Source: Dactylorhiza incarnata (Eukaryota > Streptophyta > Magnoliopsida > Asparagales > Orchidaceae). Taken from it: a DNA stretch of 64,000 bases. Below are positions 43,097 through 54,128 of the stretch, in pieces. The position numbers were made by a program, and so were the translations under genes. Under the pieces are notes generated by a model that was given only the letters and a program-made list of their open reading frames with translations, had not been told where the DNA came from and ran no database searches. Each line of letters starts with the position of its first letter. The stretch's first letter is position 1. Location of the stretch: positions 6,031,501 through 6,095,500 of the forward strand of contig JAWHQI010000099.1 of NCBI GenBank assembly GCA_033032865.1, in the 5' to 3' direction.

Positions 43097-44790
43097 TGAT
43101 GAGTCCTGATCATATACACTTTTATGGACTCATCTGGGCCGTTTAGTTAGTCATTTCACTGCACTTTAGCCCTGTTTTAGTTCATATTTGTTAATCCATG
43201 CTAGGTGCACCTTTTGGCCCATTTTGGTGTGATTTCATGTATATTTTCATTAGTGGTTTTCATGCACTGTTAGGTGCCACTTTTAGTGGCTGGATTTGTG
43301 GTTGTGCGCTAGAACAGGAGTCGTGCAGGTGTTTCCGGTGCAATTCTGCACAGGAACACTGCGCACGATCACAGGTTCTATTGCGCACGACCACTGGTCG
43401 TGCGCCACTGATCGTGTGCACTTAACGCCTTTTTCACGAGTTCTGTTTGGTGCAGTGCGCACGACCACTAATGCCAGTGCGCACGACCACCGGTCGTGCG
43501 CCACTGCTCGTGCGCACTGACCATTAATTTTTAAGTTCTGTTTCATCTATTGCGCACGACCACTGACGCTAGTGCGCACGACCACCGGTCGTGCGCCACT
43601 GGTCGTGCGAACATGTTATTTTGTAATTTCTGTCTTTGCAGGTTCTGTCCAGGCAGAGCGCACGATCACAGGATTCCAGTGCGCACGACCACTGATCGTG
43701 CGCCACTGACCGTGCGCACTGTTTAATTCCAGCGCCTATAAATTCCCTGCTCGCGATTTTAGGTCGGACGCTCGCCCGACTCCGCCGTTTTCTGCTCCCG
43801 TTCGCCCAGTTTCGCCCCTCCATCGCCGCCCACCTTAGGGAGGATCTCCGGGCAAGCTTTCAACGCCAAATCTTTGCCGGAGTTTCCTCTCGGCCTCCTC
43901 CTTCATCCAAGAGCTCCAAAGGAAGACCTAGCCGCTATCTCCATCGAGCAAGAGGAAGTTGGCAACCTCCACCGGATCGTGACACGAAGAAGACGGGTCC
44001 ATTGGAGAGTAGTGACAGCTCTCTCTACCCCGGACGTAGTTGTGGACCGAGCTTGGACGCGGATTGACAACCCGGCGATTCCAACCGTGAATCTTCAACG
44101 AGCCTTCGGATTCGGTCGATTTCTTGCCTTGTTCTCCTCTTATTGATGTATTTGCAACTAGATCTAACATTATGATGAAGTGTATTTTGATTAAATAGCA
44201 TTTTTACTTGATTATGTCTATGTGATTGAGTATTTTTGTTTATATTATTGAGGTGCGCCTTGTGGTGTGGTTTGTTGGTTGTCCGGTGCCGCACTAGCAA
44301 TTGCTAGTGGCGTGCTTGTCGAAGAGGTGCTTGCGACCCTCATTCCGCTAGCCCACTCGCCCATCCGCCTACCGAAGCGTGGCATAGCGGCCCGTACTCC
44401 ATCCCGCCTAACGAAGCAGCGCGCTCAAGGCCTGCATAGTTCGATTCCGTTAGCCTACTCGTCCATCCGCCCTTGCGACGCAGCGCGCTCAAGGCCTGCC
44501 TAGTATCCATTCCGCCAAGCGAAGCCTTGCATAGCGGCATTGCATAGGAGTAGTTGTAGTGTTTTCTTTTATTTTCCAAAAGCCAACCCAACTCTCCCGC
44601 AATCCATTCGACCTAAAGGACTTCGATCTCAAGTCCTTCCTCGACATTTAACTCCACCTTACTGTGTTCCTCAAGAGACCGACACTCGGGGATTTATTCC
44701 CAATTTTTATTACTTGAACGATCGGTACACTGCCGTTTCGTGTCGCAGTCGAGCTACCGCCTATAGCGGTGTGTGAGATTTGCGCCATCA
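43097..44790 (+). repeat. LARD 3' LTR
   Basis: 1694 bp, appears identical to 38212-39905 (offset 4885). Confidence 0.95.
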
Positions 44791-44795
44791 CTCAT

Positions 44796-44919
44796 CCTAG
44801 CCTCTTCTCTTAGATTTCGGGTAAATCTTCTGTCAGGTAACCTTTGGATTTGATTCTGTATCTTTCTTGATCTTTGGATTTCAAGTTTCGGGACGAAACT
44901 TCTTTTTAGGGGGAGTGAC
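44796..44919 (+). other. Tekay internal 3' end and polypurine tract
   Basis: Last codons of the chromovirus polyprotein (HPSLFS then stop) and untranslated sequence, ending in the PPT TTTTTAGGGGGAGTGAC at 44903-44919, adjoining the 3' LTR. Confidence 0.8.
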
Positions 44920-45554
44920 TGTAACGCCCCTGATTTTTCGTTAATTATTTGCGTGGCCGCTGTGACGTAATTTTGGCGTTTGGGGGTTACGTCAACTCGT
45001 CAGGTTTAGTTTTGGGCCTTAGCCTAGTTAAAGTGTGTAATTTGGATCGAACGTGTGAGATTTCGCGTCGTTTCGAGTTATGGGAGATTATTTATGTAAT
45101 TATTGCATTTATTATAATTCCTTGGCTCTGTGTTCGGTGATCTGAAGAGGAGCTGCGTTTGACGAACGACAGAGGAGCTGCGTTCGACGAATGACAGAGG
45201 GGCTGCGTTCGACGAACGGTAGAGGGGCTGCGTTCGACGAACGACAGAGGGGCTGCGTTGGATGAACGGCAGAGGAGATGCGTTCGACGAACGACAGAGG
45301 GGATGTGTTTGACGAACGGCAGAGGGGCTGCGTTCGACGAACGGCAGAGGCGCTGCATTCGACGAATGAGTGGCGAGCTGTGTTCGACGAACGAGTGGCG
45401 AGCTGTGTTCGACGAATGAGTGGCTGAGTTCGACGAATGAGTGGTGAGCTGCGTTCGACGAATGAGTGGCTGAGTTCGACGAACTCCTGGAGGCTTAATA
45501 TATATACATTAAGCTTAGGTTTTATCTTTTCATCTCCTTCCCCTTTCGGCCGAC
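44920..45554 (+). repeat. Tekay 3' LTR, part 1
   Basis: TGTAACGCCCC start; contains a 25-bp repeat array at 45149-45486 and a TATATATA box at 45499-45506. Cut by the Athila-like element after CCGAC (45550-45554). Confidence 0.92.
45149..45486 (+). repeat. TTCGACGAAC array (25-bp units), Tekay 3' LTR
   Basis: About nine 25-bp units (GCTGCGTTCGACGAACGRCAGAGG type) followed by five more of the GAGTGGC type. The 5' LTR has markedly fewer units, which explains most of the 0.12-kb length difference between the LTRs. Confidence 0.85.
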
Positions 45555-47046
45555 TGGCGCGCAATTTCAGCACCGCTAATTAGCAAGCGCGAAATGCGGT
45601 ATGACGGCAGTGCACCGGTCGTTGACAAGTAATAAAAGTAGGGAGTAATTCCCCGAATATCGTTCTCAAAGGACCGCAAGTTGGGTAGTATGATTTGCTT
45701 ATTAGGAAATTAATTTTGAGGATTACTAAGTTAACAAAAGGGAGTTTGGTTGGTTTTGTAGAGACAAGAAGTACTAAAACTATATTAACTATACGGGTCG
45801 CAATCACCGCTTCGCTTGGTGGATGAGGTTAGCAAGCCGCGATGTCGTTCTTCATTTAGCGGATGGACGATGAGCAAATGGAGGAAGTGAGTGCTAATGG
45901 TGTTTGAGGGTCGAAGGCACCTCTTCACTCTCACCTCTAGCTTTTGCTAGAGTGAGTTAGCTAGAACGTGTGTATGGAAGTGGAGTGGGGGCAGAGCGCA
46001 TCACAGCAAAGCATCAAGTGAAGAATAAAACAAGAGTAAGCTTCCATTCATAGACAAATAGAGGTTAATCCAGTTCATTACAACACTTAAGAGTACATTT
46101 CCAAAAAGAGAGAGGGTAGAGGAAACCACGAGATGAGAAGCCTCGCCGTAGATCTTGGCTGGAATGGGGGGTTGTCACGCCTCCTCCGAGCTCAGTCCTT
46201 GGTTGCTTCCGGGGTTCAGAGGCTGGCACTACCTCCAAACGTCATCCGTCTTCTTCTCAGAGCTGGGTCTCTTCCACTTAGCCCAATGGAGATGCCACAC
46301 CTTGAAATACTTGCTGTAGATGGCGGGTAATTCTTCAGGGACCCTTGATGGAGCTTAGGTTCGATGGATGAAGCTTTCCCAAGGAAGGAGATGGATGGAT
46401 GGAGCTTGGAGAGGGAAACTGTGGAAGCTTGCGGAAGAACTCGCGCCCAAACTATGTTGACTGCCCTAAAATCGCGGAGCCGGCCTTTAAATACGGAGCA
46501 GAGTAAACACGGTGCACGATCAGTGGCGCACGACCAGTGGTCGTGTGTGAAGGAATGCTTGTGATCGTGCGCGGTCAACCTGCAGCAGAGGGAAAAGATA
46601 GGAAATTAACGCACGGTCAGTGGCGCACAATCAGTGGTCGTGCGCAAAGAAGTCCTATGATCGTGCGCAGTCAACCTGCAACAGAGGGGAAGATAGGGAA
46701 TTAACGCACGACCAATGGTTGTGTGCCTGATCGTGCGCGAAGGAAAACGCACGATCAGTGGTTTTTAAGGCCAAACTTCACCCCAATCCATTCCGAGCGT
46801 TCACATGATCCTTGTACCTGCATTGAAAAACATGCTAGACCACTAATCCGTGCATACCACAGGATCCACAGAACAGGCATAAAGTAATATATAACGAAAT
46901 CACACCACGAAGAGGGTAGGGAATGCACTATAGTTGAGAATATGAAATGCTATCAATATAAGCATAGATGAGCAGTAAATGAAGTGCAAAGGACAGATAA
47001 ACAACCAAGATGAGCCCGGATATCACTATATAAACCGGACTCATCA
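45555..47046 (-). repeat. Athila-like 3' LTR
   Basis: 1492 bp, minus strand TGATGAGTCC to GCGCGCCA. Has the GCACGAYCA quartet array (46508-46765), and in transcript sense a TATTTAAA box follows it at about 46488-46495. Confidence 0.9.
46508..46765 (-). repeat. GCACGACCA quartet array in Athila-like 3' LTR
   Basis: About ten GCGCACGAYCA/TGRTCGTGCGC sites in forward-forward-reverse-reverse order, as in the LARD LTR. Copy at 52380-52630 in the 5' LTR. Confidence 0.85.
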
Positions 47047-49013
47047 CACCCCCAGACTTACCTGTTTGTGCATCCCGAGCAAACAAGTCCGAGGGAGTGA
47101 GAAACAGCATAGTTGGTCTAGAAACTGTGAGGGCGGAGAAATATGCGAAGTCGCATACTCATGAGCATAGAAATCTAGTAGAAAGAATTTTTAGTTATAC
47201 AAAAATGGTTTACACAATTCTAGGAGCGTAAAGTTATATTATTTCTACTCAAGAGTTTAATCACGGGGAATCACCCGGTCACGCGTAGGAAGAAAGTAGA
47301 ATGAATGTTAAGTCGAACATTACTCAAGACTGGGGTTCGGAACAACCTCCACTAAAATCCATCAATGTCGGTGACCATAAGCTCACCCGTTCGCACTCTC
47401 TCCACGGTATTCGTCAGGTTCGAAGCGTAAGTCGGTAGGACTTTTGGTTGAGATAAGGCTTGGGTTTAGGTGCGGTATACAATGATAAAAATGAAGGCTA
47501 CACACAACCCAATTGAGCTGATACCAAATATTTGATCCAAGCAGTCACTACGAGCGCAGGTGCGTTACACCCCCAGACTTGAACTTTTAACACACGGGCG
47601 TGTGCACCGCCTACTCACGGATATCAATTTCAAACATATTTCTTTTCAATTGACTACTTTTCATCATTTCTTTTTCATTTAAATTCTCTTTTCTTTTTCT
47701 CTTTTTTTTTCAAATTTTCTTTTTCACTTTCAGCAAATGTGCAAGGAAGCATAACCACATTTTAATTTTGCACCACATCAACACCCACAAACTGAAAATA
47801 ATTAAACTCGAGCTTGGGTTTGGGTGTGCGATTAGGATCAGCTGTTTGGCTTTGGTGGAATGAAAGTGGAGCTGAATCAATATGATCAGGTAGGCACGAA
47901 GGGCTAGCAAGGATTATATGATAGGACCGGTATAAAAATCTCAAGCTGGCCAACATGATGGCCCACGCCATACTCACGCAGTGGACCAAGTCATACCTAT
48001 GCTTCGATACTCGCTTGGGGCAAGTTCTTAGCCACCGAGAAAGATAATTCTTCCTCCCTACTCAAGCAATACGAGTCTAGCACCCATCTACACACATCCC
48101 TACACTACCATTTGGTTCGCACCGAATTCGCCATTTTTGAGTAGAATAAACTAAAATTACGCCGAAAGAATAAAATGTACAACCAAAAGCATAAAGAAAA
48201 ATTTATTCTACACCGATTTCTATGCGAGACATGAATAATTGACTAGAGCACTACACGAGTCAACAGAGTACTCCGTTTCGCAATCCTAACCCAACACCGT
48301 AATTTCCCATTCACAAAACCGAGACGAGTTAGACTCATCGCGCGCCTACAGTCAAGTGCGCGCTCAAGTGGGTTTCGTGGTGTGCCATGAAGATGAACAA
48401 TACTCCAATACATGAATTAATTTGTAAATCCTAGTATGTTGTGCACTATGCATGTGCACGTGGTAACGACACTCACATCCCCCCAGATTTAATCTAAGCG
48501 CAAAATATGTTTTTGTAGCGGCATACGCTTAAGAAGGCTAGGGTGAGAGGTTACCCCATGCTCAGAAATGAGCATACCAGAAGATATGGCGTTTTGTCCT
48601 GAATGCGGTTGTTCCGCCTTGCTCCAAAAAATACGGACCTGCGATTAAAGAATTCCCCAGGCACAACAAAAATATAATAAAGAAAATAAAGAAGAACGAT
48701 TGAACGGAACCAAGCGGTCCCAATGGGTTGTCTCCCAATAGCCCTTTTGTTTAACGTCCTTAAAGGTGGACCAAATACCTGTATTAAAGTCTGAAAGCAA
48801 TAGTTATAATGATTGTTCAAAACTAGTTAAGATGGTGCGGCACAGCATAGCAAAATAAAGAGGTACAATATCAGAACAGATGACACAACACAACAAAACC
48901 TGGAGACCCCATCACACATCAAATATATGCTGATTTGTGGTGGTTCTCCCCAGTTACGCGAGATGGGTAGGAGGTGAAGGCTTGGACCCAAGGACGATGT
49001 CTCCCCCTTGCCC
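47047..49013 (-). other. Athila-like 3' non-coding region with three PPT-like motifs
   Basis: About 2 kb without a supported gene, homologous in blocks to LARD 41372-43083. Minus-strand AAGTCTGGGGG-type motifs at 47047-47060 (the PPT), 47568-47581 and 48477-48490. Confidence 0.75.
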
Positions 49014-49979
49014 CTAACCTCCTCCTTCTCGCGCCGGAGGGCAGCAAAGCGCGTCGCGTGGATGATTCTTTCCTGTTTCAGCCTTTCTACGGAGGGAGAG
49101 CGCCAATTGTGCAGGTTGGGTGTTAGAGTTTGTCGGATTGGGATCAGTCGAGGGCTTCATTTCTGCACCCTCAAAAGGGGGTAGATCAGCCCAATGAACC
49201 TGTTTAGATTGTTTACATTTCCCATTAAGAATAACGAGACCGTTTGTAAGGCTCATTGCTCCGCCTTCTCCCTTATCTTTCCACACTTCGGTCTCGCTGC
49301 TTTCCTTCACTATCTCCATCTCTTTATTCATAATCTGCTTTGCCCCTTCTTCCTTCAGAGCGATGTTTTCCTCCTCCCTTGGATTCTCCACATCCATGGC
49401 TGATTTCACGTCACTGGACCTGCACTTACTCTTACTCACAGAGATGTTAGAAAGACTGGTGATACAGCACAAATCGTCGGTAGCTACGGATGACCCTGGA
49501 AGGTCTGTCCCGTTGGAAGGTAGGGTGACGCAACCCTTGGCGATGTAGAGGATTGCGCCACTCTCTTTCAGGAAAGGGACCCCCAGAATCAGCATGGAAT
49601 CATTTTCCAATGGGCCTAGAACCTGAAAGTCGGTGACCACAGACGTCCCATTAAGGTTGACCTTGACCTCACGGATCTTGCCCTCAGTTTTGACTATTAT
49701 ACCATTAGCCAACACTAGCGACTTCCGGTCCTCAGAGTTCATTGTCAGGTGCAATCTCTCAGCATCTTGCAGTGCAAGAATGTTGCGGGATGCCCTAGAG
49801 TCGCATAGTGCGGAAACATCATTATTATTAATTGTACATCCAACAATACATGGGCTCACTTCGCCATCATCAGCATCTGCAATGCGTTTAACCTGCTCCC
49901 GCGGGTTCTTTTCTGTATTGCTTGGGAGAGCGCCTTGCGTACGCTCGGAGAGCACCTGGGCCGTGTCTCCAAGTTTCAC
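49014..49979 (-). pseudogene. Athila-like protease region
   Basis: Open for 321 codons and follows gag after a frameshift near 49975. LSERTQGALPSNTEKNPREQ is the typical Athila/Tat gag-pro link. The active-site region reads SALCDSRASRNILAL: the Asp is kept but the Gly of the usual D-x-G-A is Arg, so activity is doubtful. VLGPLENDSMLILGVPFLKE is the second protease strand. The rest is a variable acidic tail. No RT follows. Confidence 0.8.
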
Positions 49980-51319
49980 ATTGAAGCAGTTTGATTGGCC
50001 ATATTTGTTTGAGCCAAATCAACAAACTTCTCCATCATTTCTTCCAATGCGCTCTTCCTTTGCGGTGGCGCATTTTGCGTATAACCCGGTTGTGGTGTCC
50101 GCGGTTGGCTACCGGAGGCTTGAACATTGAATTGATGCGAGCCTCCTTGCCATCGTTGGCCAGGAACGTTTTGTTTCCACGAGAAGTTTGGGTGACTCCT
50201 CCCACCCGGGTTATAAGCATTATTCAATGGTGCTCCACGATTTTGATCATTCATATAATTTATACTTTCATCATAAGATAATTCGGTAGGTTGCTCACCT
50301 GTGGGACACTCATATGCATGATGCCCCGGGCTTCCACAACCTTAACATGAGATGGCCATTACTGGGGCAGGAGGAAGGGCAGGTCTCTTAAGCAGCATGA
50401 CATTTTCATAAGGTGCTGATGCCATCTCAGCAGATGCACCAGATGTGTTCACCTCAAAGAGTCCCCGAGCATTCCTTTGAGCGTTTCTTCCAGCAGTCCA
50501 GAATGAACTATGAATGGCAGTGTCCTGGAGAATCTGCAATGCGTCTTTGGGGGTGTGGTTCATCAGAGCTCCGCCTGCAGCTGCATCTATCATGGCCTTG
50601 TAGTTAGGCTCGATTGCAAAGTAAAACTTCTCCACTAGGTTCCATGGTTGCAGCTCATGCTGGGGGCATTTCCGGAGAAGTTCCATGAACCTTTCCCATG
50701 CTTCTGCGAGAGTCTCCTGATCGTGTTGTCGGAAGGTTGTGATTTCCCTCCTCAAGTTTACAACCTTGTCAACAGGGTGGAACTTTGCCAGAAATTTTGT
50801 TTGCAGAGCGTCCCAAGTGGTAGCTGTGCCAGGTGGTATTGTGTGGATCCATGCTTTCGCCTTGTCGCGGAGGGAGAATGGAAACAACTTGAGTTTCACC
50901 GTCTCATCAGCAATCCCAGCGTACCGAAATGTTCCGCATATTTCTGTGAATTCAGCCAAGTGAAGATGGGGGTCTTCACTGACTAACCCAGAGAATTGGG
51001 CATTGTTGCGGATCATATTCAGGATGGTCGGCTTTATCTCGAAATTGTTGTTAGTGATGGTCGGGCCAAATCCAGGGTACACACTCCCAACAGTGGGCGT
51101 AGTGTAGTCTCTCATGGTCCTGGGTCTCGGCCTAGCCACTTCATTTTCGTCGGCTACCTGACCACCGGCTGGTGCATTTCCCATCCTGGGATTGATCTGA
51201 TTTTCATTGACATCCATGGTGGCAGCAGCACGGAGACGCACCCGCAGGGTACGCTCTATTTCAGGGTCAAATGCTGCAATGTCACCGGGGTCTCGTCTAT
51301 GCATACACACACTACACAT
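49980..51319 (-). pseudogene. Athila-like gag
   Basis: Starts at or near 51319. The retrotransposon gag core lies at about residues 125-235 (LFPFSLRDKAKAWIHTIPPG, RREITTFRQHDQETLAEAWE). A TAA at 50342-50344 falls inside a zinc knuckle, whose other residues are in frame on both sides (C, then GCGSPGHHAYEC). The frame continues to 49976, with a Gln/Asn-rich segment and the coiled ALEEMMEKFVDLAQTNMANQ. A frameshift there leads to protease. Confidence 0.85.
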
Positions 51320-51392
51320 AAAAGAAAAAGCTCAAAACACAAATACCTTTAAACTAATTTCCCGAGATGGACGAATCATACACGCTTGCAGT

Positions 51393-51409
51393 CCCCGGCA
51401 ACGGCGCCA
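51393..51409 (-). promoter_or_regulatory. Athila-like primer-binding site (tRNA-Asp)
   Basis: Minus strand TGGCGCCGTTGCCGGGG, six bases from the 5' LTR; identical to the LARD PBS. Confidence 0.88.
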
Positions 51410-51415
51410 AAAACT

Positions 51416-52915
51416 TGACGCGCTATTTCAGCACCGCTAATTAGCAAGCGCGAAATGCGGTACGACGGCAGTGCACCGGTCGTTGACAAGTAATAAAAGT
51501 AGGGAGAAATTCCCTGAATATTGTTCTCAAAGGACCGCAAGTTGGGTAGTATGATTTTCTTATTAGGAAATTAATTATGAGGATTACTAAGTTAACAAAA
51601 GGGAGTTTGGTTGGTTTTGTAGAGACAAGAAGAAGTAAAACTATATTAACTATGCGGGTCGCAATCACCGCTTCACTTGGTGGATGAGGTTATTGCAGGC
51701 CACGATGTCGTTCTTCATTTAGCGGATGGACGGTGAGCAAATGGAGGAAGTGAGTGATAATGGTGTTTGAGGGTCGAAGGCACCTCTTCACTCTCACCTC
51801 TAGTTTTTGCTAGATTGAGTTAGCTAGAACGTGTGTATGGAAGTGGAGTGGGGGCGGAGCGCATCACAGCAAAGCATCAAGTGAAGAATAAAACAAGAGT
51901 AAGCTTCCATTCATAAACAAATAGAGGTTAATCCAGTTCATTACAACACTTAAGAGTACATTTCCAAAGAGAGAGAGAGAGAGAGTAGAGGAAACCACGA
52001 GATGAGAAGCCTCGTCGTAGATCTTGGCCGGAATGGGGGGTTGTCACGCATCCTCCTAGCTCAGTCCTTGGTTGCTTCCGGGGTTCAGAGGCTGTCACTA
52101 CCTCCAAATGTCATCCGTCTTCTTCTCAGAGCTGGGTCTCTTCCACTTAGCCCAATGGAGATGCCACACATTGAAATACTTGCTGTAGATGGCGGGGAAT
52201 ACTTCCGGCACCCTTGATGGAGCTTAGGATCGATGGATGAAGCTTTCCCAAGGAAGGAGATGGATGGATGGAGCTTGGAGAGGGAAAACGGCGGAAGCTT
52301 GCGGAAGAACTCGCGCCCAAACTGTGCTGACTGCCCTAAAATTGCGGAGCTGGCCTTTAAATACGGAGCAGAGTAAACACTGTGCACAATCAGTGGCGCA
52401 CAACCAGTGGTCGTGCACAAAGGAATGCTTGTGATCGTGCGCGGTCAACTTGCAGCAGAGGGAAAAGATAGGAAATTAACGCACGGTCAGTGGCGCACAA
52501 TCAGTGGTCGTGCGCAAAGAAGTCATATGACCGTGGGCAGTCAACCTGCAGCAGGGGGAAGATAGGGAATTAACGCACGACCAGTGGTCGTGCGCCTGAT
52601 CGTGCGCGAAGGAAAACGCACGATCAGTGGTTTTTTAGGCCAAAATTCAACCCAATCCAATCCGAGCGTTCACATGATCCTTGTACCTGCATTGAAAAAC
52701 ACGCTAGACCACTGATCCGTGCATACCACAGTATCCACAAAACAGGCATAAAGTAATATATAATGAAATCACGCCACGAAGAGGGTAGGGAATGCACTAT
52801 AGTTGAGAATATGAAATGCTATCAATATAAGCATAGATGAGCAGTAAATGAAGTGCAAAGGACAGATAAACAACCCAGATGAGCCCAGAAATCACTATAT
52901 AAACCAGACTCATCA
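51416..52915 (-). repeat. Athila-like 5' LTR
   Basis: 1500 bp, minus strand TGATGAGTCTGG to GCGCGTCA; quartet array at 52380-52630 followed by a TATTTAAA box. Confidence 0.9.
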
Positions 52916-53369
52916 CCGACCTAGAGTTCTGTCGGGCGAGAAGCGAGAGCGGCGTGTCGTGGAGCTTCTGGCCGGCGATTCGAGGGCTGTTGTAGTTGAA
53001 ATCGCGTTTGGAGAGTAGATTTGGAAAGCTCTCGACGGGATCTTCGTTCTAGTAGTAAGCTTTTCACGTTTCGTGGAATGTTTTTTTGGAGTTATGGTAG
53101 TGACCTAATTCCTCTTTTCGATCCGAAAGGTTTCAGGATTTCGTGCTCGGGTGAGTTCTTGGCCGATCCTTAGCTTTTGGAGTGGAGGTCTTCGAGTTTA
53201 GCAAGGTTTAAGGCAAGTGGCTATCCCATCCTTCTCGTTGTTTTCCTAAAGCACTGTTTTCTGTGGTTATGCATTCTTGGTGTGTCTTGGCTTGTGATTT
53301 ATGGTCGTGTCGTTTTGATCACGAACCCCCCTTTAATTCCTTCTTTTTTTTGTTTCCTCCTGCCTTGGA

Positions 53370-53852
53370 TTTCTCGAGAAATCAAGGGTTCCTGCCTTGG
53401 GTTTCTCGAGAAATCATTGACCTTGCCCTTTCATTTTTTGAGAAAGCATGACCCTGCCTTTAATTTCTCGGAAAATAAGCTTGACCCTGCCTTTAATCTC
53501 TCAAAAAATCAGCATGACCCTACCTTGATTTCTCGAGAAATCACTTTTTCCTGCTTGGGGATTTCTCGAGAGATGGCTTCTCCTGCTTTGATTTCTCAAA
53601 AAGTTACTGTTTCCTGCTTGGGGTCTCTCGAGAGATTGCTTCTCCCGTTTTGGGTTTCTCGAAAGATCATTGTTTCCTGCTTTGGGAATTCTCGAGAAAC
53701 CTATTCTTTGCCTTTGATCTCTCGATAACCCTTTGATCTTAGCCCTCGGCCTCTCGAGAAATGTTTGATCTTAGCTCTTGATCTCTCGAGAACCTTTTGT
53801 TCTTAGTCTTTGATTTCTCGAGAACTTTAGGTTCTTAGCTTTTGATTCCTCA
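53370..53852 (+). repeat. TTTCTCGAGAAA palindrome array in Tekay 3' LTR
   Basis: About 16 units at about 30-base spacing, matching 18030-18515 with independent substitutions in single units. Confidence 0.85.
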
Positions 53853-54104
53853 AGTATTGCCCTTTTGTTTCTTAGTGCTTGAGTTATGCCTCCGATTACT
53901 TCTCCTCTTCGGAATCTCATACCCGTTGTGGTTAAATAACTTATGTCTTCTCTTATGAATCGTCTTATGTAGTATTTACTCCATTTGTGACCCTATCCTT
54001 AGGGTATCCTGGTGAGTGTTTTTCTCGGGCTTCGTCCTATGCCATAATTAAAGGAATTAATTAATAAGACCATTGCCTTTGTCCTTGCACGGTGGGTCAT
54101 GTTT

Positions 54105-54128
54105 GGGGGGGGGGGGGGGGGGGGGGGG
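54105..54128 (+). repeat. G24 homopolymer
   Basis: Counterpart of G25 at 18768-18792 in the other LTR. Confidence 0.9.

Larger units (their letters stand above)
38212..44790 (+). mobile_element. LARD: complete non-autonomous LTR retrotransposon
   Basis: 6579 bp with TSD CTCAT at 38207-38211 and 44791-44795, and two 1694-bp LTRs that look identical by eye. PBS matches tRNA-Asp. The 3191-bp internal region codes only for a 413-residue zinc-knuckle protein; no protease, RT or integrase. PPT AAGTCTGGGGGTG abuts the 3' LTR. PBS, PPT, LTR ends and much of the 3' non-coding region match the Athila-like element at 45555-52915. It is the youngest insertion here. Confidence 0.95.
45555..52915 (-). mobile_element. 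Athila-like element with gag-pro only
   Basis: 7361 bp on the minus strand with TSD CCGAC (45550-45554 and 52916-52920). LTRs are 1492 and 1500 bp, PBS matches tRNA-Asp, PPT TAAGTCTGGGGGTG. gag and a protease-like region are present but RT, RNase H and integrase are not, so it depends on other elements. LTRs differ at several percent of sites by eye, so it is older than the LARD. Confidence 0.9.

Noticed and set aside
38212..44790. Identical 1.7-kb blocks as an assembly duplication
   Set aside because: They end in TG/CA, are flanked by a 5-bp TSD, and enclose PBS, ORF and PPT, so they are LTRs.
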